A DNA stretch of 12,189 nt from Trichomonas tenax (Eukaryota; Parabasalia; Trichomonadida; Trichomonadidae). Under the pieces are notes generated by a model, which did not search any database, was not told the origin of the DNA, and was given only the letters and a program-made list of their open reading frames with translations. The stretch spans positions 1 to 12,189 of the forward strand of contig JALKBU010001353.1 in assembly GCA_023091735.1 (NCBI GenBank). Reading direction: 5' to 3'. Position numbers and translations under genes: made by a program. Every line of letters begins with the position of its first letter. Position 1 is the stretch's first letter. This document shows, piece after piece, positions 7,853-12,189 of this stretch.

Positions 7853-8677
7853 ATGTCTTATGTTGTAGTTTGTACAGTTTTTGAAGGGATCAGAGGTTAT
7901 TCGATAAATGTAACAAATTCGTATTCTTCATTATACGTCAATTCATGCATTCTACGTTTACACGGTATTGGATATGGGATTAAAAGCTCATCTTCTAATG
8001 AACTTACACATAATTTAATCACGAATTCATCAAATTTAACTCAATCATCCATTTACTATTGTACTCCGTCTTCAACAAGCATTAATTTTCATAATAATTC
8101 ATGTATTTATGCATGCTCAGGAAGTTCACTTGTTATAAGAATGATGTCTGGTAATTGGAATGTAAAAGAAATAAATGTTTCAAGTTGCAGAGTTACATAT
8201 TCACTCCATGTGTTTTATAGCTGTCAAAAAGGCAATTTAAATTATTCATTGTTTGAGAAAAATAACGTTGGGGCTATTACCCTTCATTTTGCAAGCTCTG
8301 CTAAGTGTGATGCATATTCAAATAATATTTTTAACAATACCGACAGAGGAAATTATCAAATGCCATCGATGGTGTATGATGTTGAAAGTAATACTGTGAT
8401 TAGCAATTGCTATTTTGTCAATAATTCATGCAATTGGTTTTTCTTTTCTGATCGTGGATCCTTAACTGTTGAAAGTTGTTATATTATACACAATCGTTTT
8501 AAAATTTCTTCAACAGGGAATGCAAAAATTTTATCAACTGTTAATGAGTATTTTAATGAAATAAGAATTCAACCTAACATGAATTGCAATGACACGCTAT
8601 TACATTATCAAAATCTTCCATATTCAGAGTTTTACCATAACTTATCAACGTTTGTTTTAATTCTGATTGAATTTTGA
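7853..8677 (+). CDS. Beta-helix-like surface-type protein, copy 1
   Basis: The protein is 274 aa, rich in Asn, Ser and Cys. Short hydrophobic beta-strand repeats alternate with Asn-turns (SSLYVNSCILRL, SINFHNNSCIYACSGSS, NCYFVNNSCNWFFFSDRGS, VESCYIIHNRF), typical of right-handed parallel beta-helix (Pmp-like) extracellular proteins expanded in trichomonads. Many NxS/T sequons (NVT, NSS, NLT, NVSS) suggest secretion. No clear signal peptide is seen: residues 1-12 (MSYVVVCTVFEG) are only mildly hydrophobic. The C-terminus ends in a short hydrophobic stretch (FVLILIEF) too short for a membrane anchor. It may therefore be truncated at both ends relative to full-length members. Codons 1-126 are identical to copy 2, and the rest is about 66% identical. 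The frame opens only one codon before the ATG. No catalytic motif is seen and the role is inferred from composition only. Confidence 0.62.
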   Translation: MSYVVVCTVFEGIRGYSINVTNSYSSLYVNSCILRLHGIGYGIKSSSSNELTHNLITNSSNLTQSSIYYCTPSSTSINFHNNSCIYACSGSSLVIRMMSGNWNVKEINVSSCRVTYSLHVFYSCQKGNLNYSLFEKNNVGAITLHFASSAKCDAYSNNIFNNTDRGNYQMPSMVYDVESNTVISNCYFVNNSCNWFFFSDRGSLTVESCYIIHNRFKISSTGNAKILSTVNEYFNEIRIQPNMNCNDTLLHYQNLPYSEFYHNLSTFVLILIEF

Positions 8678-8864
8678 ATATAAACTTGCTTTATTATTAT
8701 TTTCTGATACATTGATGGATTAAGGTGATAAATGTAACGATGGAATTCATTTGGCCGATGTGTTTATTTAGACAATATGCGCGAAAGGACATTCATAATT
8801 CCAACATTATCAAAACAAATAATCTATGTTTTACAAATATAGTCAGGGAAAATAGGGGCAAACA

Positions 8865-8884
8865 CGGGATAAAGGGGCAAACGC
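8865..8884 (+). repeat. Left 20-bp inverted repeat
   Basis: CGGGATAAAGGGGCAAACGC is the exact reverse complement of 9611-9630. A near-direct copy (GGGAAAATAGGGGCAAAC, 8846-8863) lies immediately outside it, so the left end carries the motif twice. GGGGC-AAAC-GCCCC (8874-8887) can also fold as a hairpin. Confidence 0.88.
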
Positions 8885-9610
8885 CCCCTTACAAGTATAA
8901 TTAAGCCTCCATACTCTATCTGCTATTTATACGCATCCTTCCAAAACTAATATAATGAAATAAAGTCTAAGATTAAATTTTTAAAATCAATACTTTCTAA
9001 AGTTGTATATTATTCATCAAGTACAATATGCATGAATTGCATGATACTGCTATTCACTCTTTTTGCATTTGGTGCTGTTTTTTTGGTTGTCCTAGCATTG
9101 ACCAATCTTAATTACCTTAATTGTACCAATCTGGCGTAGATTGAGCTGTGTTTCAGCATTGTATTCGGCAGCAATGCTCTTGTAGATGCATGACTTCTGT
9201 TGGTTCATCCTAATTTGTATCGAAGCTAGCAAGATCGTGTAATGTGAATTCTCTGTCAGCAGCTATCTAAGGCTTCCGCTACATGCACTAGCTAAGCTTT
9301 ACATCGTGATTATCGTGTTTGACTACTTAGTCAAGAGCAAATACGGATATTAACCTCTTTGAGCCTTGAGTTTCCTGCATAAGCATTCAGGTACCATATA
9401 CAGGTATCTGCGTGGTTGCACAGAACTCAAATTCTTTATCAGAAGATGAGTCTTTGGGGTAACTTGCGCGAAAGTTCCATAAAAATTTTTTAAATGTGTG
9501 TTGATTTTACTAGTTTGCCCCATTTTGAGTGGAAAAAGTTATTATGGTGTATATGGCTTTAGAATGCTATATAGAGCCTATATAACCTAAAATATTCCCC
9601 AAATACAACA

Positions 9611-9630
9611 GCGTTTGCCCCTTTATCCCG
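9611..9630 (-). repeat. Right 20-bp inverted repeat
   Basis: GCGTTTGCCCCTTTATCCCG is the exact reverse complement of 8865-8884 and is followed by CGAC at the element's right tip. Confidence 0.88.
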
Positions 9631-9681
9631 CGACTTTAATCTTAAATATTACGAGACCTGTCACCTTTCCGCAACTGTAAA

Positions 9682-9843
9682 CTATTCAATCTCACTTTTT
9701 GTTTGGTCGGATAAAATTGTGGTTGATTTAACATCATATTCTTCTTTAAGTCCTTTTGTATCTTTGATTTCATCAAAGAAAATCATAATTTTCATTCTGG
9801 TTACTGAGATACAACTCGCATCTTTGTTCCAGTTTGAAACCAT
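9682..9843 (-). CDS. Hypothetical 53-aa frame ending at the duplication border
   Basis: From ATG at 9843 (minus) the frame reads MVSNWNKDASCISVTRMKIM and then a hydrophilic, acidic part (IFFDEIKDTKGLKEEYDVKS) to TAG at 9682-9684. Composition is plausible for a protein and the frame fills the gap between the TIR element and the second repeat copy. It starts within a few bases of the repeat border (9846), so it may be the surviving C-terminal end of a gene cut by the duplication. The frame continues for ten codons into the repeat. No family is recognised. Confidence 0.22.
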   Translation of the reverse strand: MVSNWNKDASCISVTRMKIMIFFDEIKDTKGLKEEYDVKSTTILSDQTKSEIE

Positions 9844-9940
9844 GGTGTTATCGCTTGTTGACGTATGATCCATATTCTATATGTATCAATGCCACCATCC
9901 AAGCACGTCATTGTCGGTAAGACCGAAATCTCGAAAAATT

Positions 9941-9963
9941 ATTAGAACGATAAGGTTATAATG
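9941..9963 (+). repeat. 23-bp direct repeat, occurrence 3
   Basis: This is the same 23-bp sequence as at 7621-7643 and 7740-7762. Copy B has it once. The counterpart of occurrence 1 is missing because the block begins to its right. Confidence 0.9.
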
Positions 9964-10033
9964 TAAGTCCTTACATTTTTATTTTTTATGATGTGTTTAC
10001 ATTTCATTTCTGCGATACTTATGTAAATAAATA

Positions 10034-10038
10034 TCATT
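10034..10038 (+). promoter_or_regulatory. Candidate initiator of beta-helix gene copy 2
   Basis: TCATT lies 18 nt upstream of the ATG at 10054, identical to copy 1 because it is inside the 586-bp repeat. The same out-of-frame ATG (10041) precedes the assigned start. Confidence 0.35.
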
Positions 10039-10053
10039 TTATGTATATAAGCA

Positions 10054-10878
10054 ATGTCTTATGTTGTAGTTTGTACAGTTTTTGAAGGGATCAGAGGTTA
10101 TTCGATAAATGTAACAAATTCGTATTCTTCATTATACGTCAATTCATGCATTCTACGTTTACACGGTATTGGATATGGGATTAAAAGCTCATCTTCTAAT
10201 GAACTTACACATAATTTAATCACGAATTCATCAAATTTAACTCAATCATCCATTTACTATTGTACTCCGTCTTCAACAAGCATTAATTTTCATAATAATT
10301 CATGTATTTATGCATGCTCAGGAAGTTCACTTGTTATAAGAATGATGTCTGGTAATTGGAATGTAAAAGAAATAAATGTTTCAAGTTGCAGAGTTACATA
10401 TTCACTCCATGTGTTTTATAGCTGTCAAAAAAGTCATTTGAATTATTCAATATTTGAGAAAAATAATCTTGGAGCAATTACCCTACACTTTGCGAAATCT
10501 TCAAAAACTGAATTATATTCGAATAATATTTTAAATAATATGGACTGTGGTCAATATCACAATCCTTCAATGATATACAATTGGATTGGAAATACAGTGA
10601 TTAGGAATTGCTATTTTGTTAATAATTCATGCAATTGGTTTTTCTTTTCCGATCTTGGAACATTAAGTGTCGAAAACAGTTATATTAAGCAGAATTATTT
10701 CAATATTTCATCAACTGGAAATGGGAAAATATTATCAACTGTTACTGATTATTTTAATGAAATATGGATCAAACCAAAAGTATATTGTTATGAAACACTG
10801 TTAAATTATCAAAATCTTCCATATTCAAAGTTTTATTGTAATTTAGCCATTTTTGTATTTGGTTTAGTTGGAATATAA
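10054..10878 (+). CDS. Beta-helix-like surface-type protein, copy 2
   Basis: The protein is 274 aa with no length difference from copy 1. Residues 1-126 are identical. Residues 127-274 carry about 50 substitutions but no indel, so both frames have been kept open and the collinear 3' halves look old. Conserved anchors in the variable half include NCYFVNNSCNWFFFSD, ISSTGN, KILSTV, YFNEI and YQNLPYS. Variable sites cluster at predicted turns (for example GNL/SHL at 127-129 and the YQMPSM/YHNPSM region near 168-173). Sequons are abundant. The C-terminus ends FVFGLVGI, hydrophobic but short. As in copy 1, no convincing signal peptide or anchor is visible. A UAAA overlaps the TAA stop. Extracellular beta-helix folding is inferred from composition and repeat spacing. 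Confidence 0.62.
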   Translation: MSYVVVCTVFEGIRGYSINVTNSYSSLYVNSCILRLHGIGYGIKSSSSNELTHNLITNSSNLTQSSIYYCTPSSTSINFHNNSCIYACSGSSLVIRMMSGNWNVKEINVSSCRVTYSLHVFYSCQKSHLNYSIFEKNNLGAITLHFAKSSKTELYSNNILNNMDCGQYHNPSMIYNWIGNTVIRNCYFVNNSCNWFFFSDLGTLSVENSYIKQNYFNISSTGNGKILSTVTDYFNEIWIKPKVYCYETLLNYQNLPYSKFYCNLAIFVFGLVGI

Positions 10879-11143
10879 AAATTATTAATTACAGTAATTT
10901 TGAATAATTTTTATCCAAAGTCTGAGTTGAAATTTGCCTATCACCATTAAATTATCGTTATAAAGTGGAAAAAAATAAACATATTGAAACTTTTTGATAG
11001 TAGTATATGTTTGGGGGCAGATTGCCAGAATTTACATATTATATATAGAGAGGACAATAACTAATATATATATAGAGGGAAAAAATTAAGTTAATTTTTT
11101 TATTATTTAATATTTTAATTAGTATAAAAGCAACTATATAGAG
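10879..11143. other. AT-rich spacer with TATATAGAG repeats
   Basis: No gene is seen. ATATATAGAGAGG (from 11041) and a close copy ATATATATAGAGGG (from about 11064) form a short imperfect direct repeat about 25 bp apart. They precede the TATAAAA-containing flank of the next frame. Confidence 0.5.
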
Positions 11144-11419
11144 ATGGTAACAATCACATTTGAGCGAATGAATAAATACATTAAAATATCAATTAAGGTC
11201 TTTGAAGAATCTAAAGATGAGACAATACAAGAATTAGGAAATGAAAAGTTGCAGAAGAAATTAGAAAAGGTATTAAGCGAAGATAGAGTAAAAAGGGTAA
11301 ACAAATTAGCTGAAAAATGTAATATTTAGGAAGATTTTGAGGAGATCGAAATTGATTTTGAACGGCTCTTCGAGCCTGGAGGCTCTGCCATCTTGCCGCA
11401 AAGCGGCGAATCTCTTTAA
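11144..11419 (+). pseudogene. Small charged protein of a repeated type, with an in-frame TAG
   Basis: From ATG 11144 the frame gives 61 codons of Lys/Glu-rich, helical sequence (EKLQKKLEKVLSEDRVKRVN) ending at TAG 11327-11329. The same frame then continues without interruption for 29 codons (EDFEEIEIDFERLFEPGGSA, then ILPQSGESL) to TAA 11417-11419. The acidic run continues the style of the first part, so the natural end is likely the TAA, and the TAG is a disabling mutation or a recoded codon. The final GC-rich portion (11364-11407) holds three small perfect hairpins. Alternatively the 61-aa product alone is real. I do not recognise a named domain. The GTATAAAAG at about 11122-11130 upstream resembles a TATA element but may be chance. 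Confidence 0.45.
11364..11407. repeat. Cluster of three GC-rich hairpins inside the reading frame
   Basis: The hairpins are GGCTC-TTC-GAGCC (11364-11376), GAGCC-TGGA-GGCTC (11372-11385, sharing an arm with the first, so alternative folds) and GCCGC-AAA-GCGGC (11395-11407). It is the most GC-rich patch of the right half and stands out against AT-rich flanks. Confidence 0.8.
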
Positions 11420-11499
11420 GCTGAATTTAAAACCTCAATAATTTGATTTATTCTACCCTCAATAATGTTTATTCTTTTTGTTAAATCTTCTATTTTCAT
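11416..11499 (-). CDS. 27-aa leucine-zipper-like micropeptide ORF
   Basis: From ATG at 11499 (minus) to TAA at 11418-11416, the product contains KIEDLTKRINIIEGRINQII and ends EVLNSA. Hydrophobic I/L residues fall at 3, 6, 10, 13, 17, 20 and 24, a perfect 3-4 heptad alternation over the whole peptide, so a short parallel coiled coil is predicted. Its stop overlaps the stop of the convergent plus-strand frame within one TTAA. It lies 22 bp downstream of the stop of the larger minus-strand frame, in another frame. It may be a separate small gene of a compact mobile element, or the N-terminus of something lost. Confidence 0.4.
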   Translation of the reverse strand: MKIEDLTKRINIIEGRINQIIEVLNSA

Positions 11500-11521
11500 T
11501 TAAGTAAGAATAAAAATAAAA

Positions 11522-12189
11522 TTAAATTCCAAATAATGCATTAAAATAACATAAGTTTTTAACATCCTGAATATGATGAACACATCTTAATTTACTCAGA
11601 AATGTATAACCAGAAACATTAAACTTAATTCCTGTTTTATTTAATTTGATTACTTTAAAATGGAATGTATAGATAACGATATAATGATGTGATGATGATT
11701 TATGAGTTGCTTCCATCTTTTCAGAAATGAAAGAATTAATATAGTGCTTATATGTTTTCATATCTTTTGCATTTTTGATAACAAAAGGAATTGATCTCTC
11801 GACTTCATCCTATTTTGGTGCAGTTCTTTCATATGCGACATTATGTGAATCTTCAACAATGAAACCATAAACACACAATATTTTATAAGTACCTAATGTT
11901 TCGTTAGCGATTTTATCATGTAGTTCAAAAACTTTATCAACACCCGTCAATTTATTTAAATAATAATTAATATATAATTCATGATCTTCTTTTTTGATTG
12001 TATTTTTTCCATATGATACATGTTTTAATCCTGTCTTAAATTTTTCTTCATCAATGGGTGGAGATAATAGAATACAATGGTAAATATCTTCAATAAATTG
12101 CAATTTATGTTTCTTAATAAATTTTGTTCTTTCTTCTGATAATGTTTCATCGAAATCACCGTCTAATAAATTTTGTGTTGATTCTTGAA
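11522..12189 (-). pseudogene. Partial frame with in-frame TAG; possible Maverick/Polinton-like protein
   Basis: Reading minus from the window edge (12189), one frame runs open to TAA at 11524-11522, about 220 codons, broken only by TAG at 11812-11810. On both sides the sequence is protein-like and in the same frame: before it EDIYHCILLSPPIDEEKFKT and YKILCVYGFIVEDSHNVAYE; after it DEVERSIPFVIKNAKDMKTY and finally LRCVHHIQDVKNLCYFNALF. The 5' end lies outside the window. The last motif (CVxHIxDxxNLCYFxAL) is reminiscent of the [DK]NLCFxxxLA box near the N-terminus of polymerase-type proteins of Maverick/Polinton elements, which are abundant in trichomonads. That assignment is from memory of motif style and is weak. 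The protein stops abruptly right after the motif, so it may be truncated. It could also be an unrelated repeated family. Confidence 0.45.

Larger units (their letters stand above)
7645..8230 (+). repeat. 586-bp direct repeat, copy A
   Basis: By eye it is identical base for base to 9846-10431 (constant offset 2201). It contains the 23-bp repeat, the initiator-like TCATT, the 5' flank and codons 1-126 of the gene. Identity stops sharply at 8231, where the sequences turn into diverged paralogues. It breaks at the left after 7645, apart from a shared ATG trinucleotide at 7641-7643. Confidence 0.93.
8842..9634. mobile_element. About 0.8-kb terminal-inverted-repeat element, probably non-autonomous DNA transposon
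   Basis: The ends are inverted: GTCAGGG at 8842 and, on the other strand, GTCGCGGG starting at 9634. A perfect 20-bp inverted repeat lies just inside. GGGGCAAAC occurs twice at the left end (8855, 8874). Its complement GTTTGCCCC occurs at about 9513 and 9613 at the right end, like subterminal transposase-binding sites. The interior is richer in GC and stop-filled. A 38-codon minus-strand frame (9208-9092) contains YKSIAAEYNAETQLNLRQIG, vaguely like the helix-turn-helix at the start of pogo/CENP-B-type transposases. This could be a relic, but support is weak. TA lies at 8840-8841 on the left, yet TT follows on the right, so no clear target-site duplication is seen. It sits between the two beta-helix gene copies. 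Confidence 0.68.
9846..10431 (+). repeat. 586-bp direct repeat, copy B
   Basis: This is copy B of the block at 7645-8230. It covers the upstream segment, one 23-bp repeat, the initiator-like motif and codons 1-126 of the second gene. The left flank (before 9846) is unrelated to that of copy A. The right flank continues as a diverged paralogue. Confidence 0.93.

Noticed and set aside
8842..9634. TA or TTAA target-site duplication for the TIR element
   Set aside because: The left side shows TA next to the tip but the right side shows TT. TTAA occurs only near the right side. No matching duplication can be claimed.
1..12189. tRNA, rRNA and CRISPR arrays
   Set aside because: I looked for T-loop TTCGAAT contexts and regular short repeats with spacers. 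The few TTCGA occurrences have no surrounding cloverleaf, and no regularly spaced array exists.

Overview
The window is AT-rich eukaryotic DNA and most likely comes from a parabasalid (trichomonad) protist. A Trichomonas or Tritrichomonas-type genome fits best, but the species cannot be fixed from this sequence alone. Three things support this. The long genes are intronless. Start codons sit next to TCA(+1)Y(T/A) initiator-like motifs, and UAAA lies on or just after stop codons. There are several Asn/Ser/Cys-rich, beta-helix-like 'surface' proteins of the kind that are hugely expanded in trichomonads.

Left part (1-4175): the edge holds the N-terminal end of a decayed beta-helix-like gene on the minus strand. 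About 2.4 kb follows in which I see no gene. Next is a very small gene (2542-2772) with G/C-ending codons, unlike its surroundings. Its product carries FDSAEWAM, which aligns with the FDSGDY phosphosite of endosulfine/ARPP19/Igo inhibitors of PP2A-B55. A second quiet stretch follows (2773-4175).

Middle (4176-7047): one confident housekeeping gene, an intact nine-TM TM9SF/EMP70 endomembrane protein on the minus strand, transcribed away from a beta-helix-like pseudogene broken into three frames.

Right-middle (7048-10878): an unrecognised reading-frame remnant, then two copies of a 274-codon beta-helix-like gene, 2201 bp apart. They share a 586-bp block with no difference I can find (promoter region plus codons 1-126). 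They then diverge abruptly to about two-thirds protein identity. Between them lies a roughly 0.8-kb element with 20-bp perfect terminal inverted repeats and subterminal GTTTGCCCC motifs, probably a non-autonomous DNA transposon.

Right edge (11144-12189): compact, virus-like or transposon-like organisation. A plus-strand frame with one internal TAG converges on a 27-codon coiled-coil ORF, and their two stops overlap in one TTAA. Upstream of the small ORF lies a larger minus-strand frame, also with one TAG, that runs off the window. The large frame could be the N-terminal region of a Maverick/Polinton-like protein, but this is only a weak suggestion. Overall the window is a housekeeping island surrounded by a decaying, recombining surface-protein family and mobile DNA.
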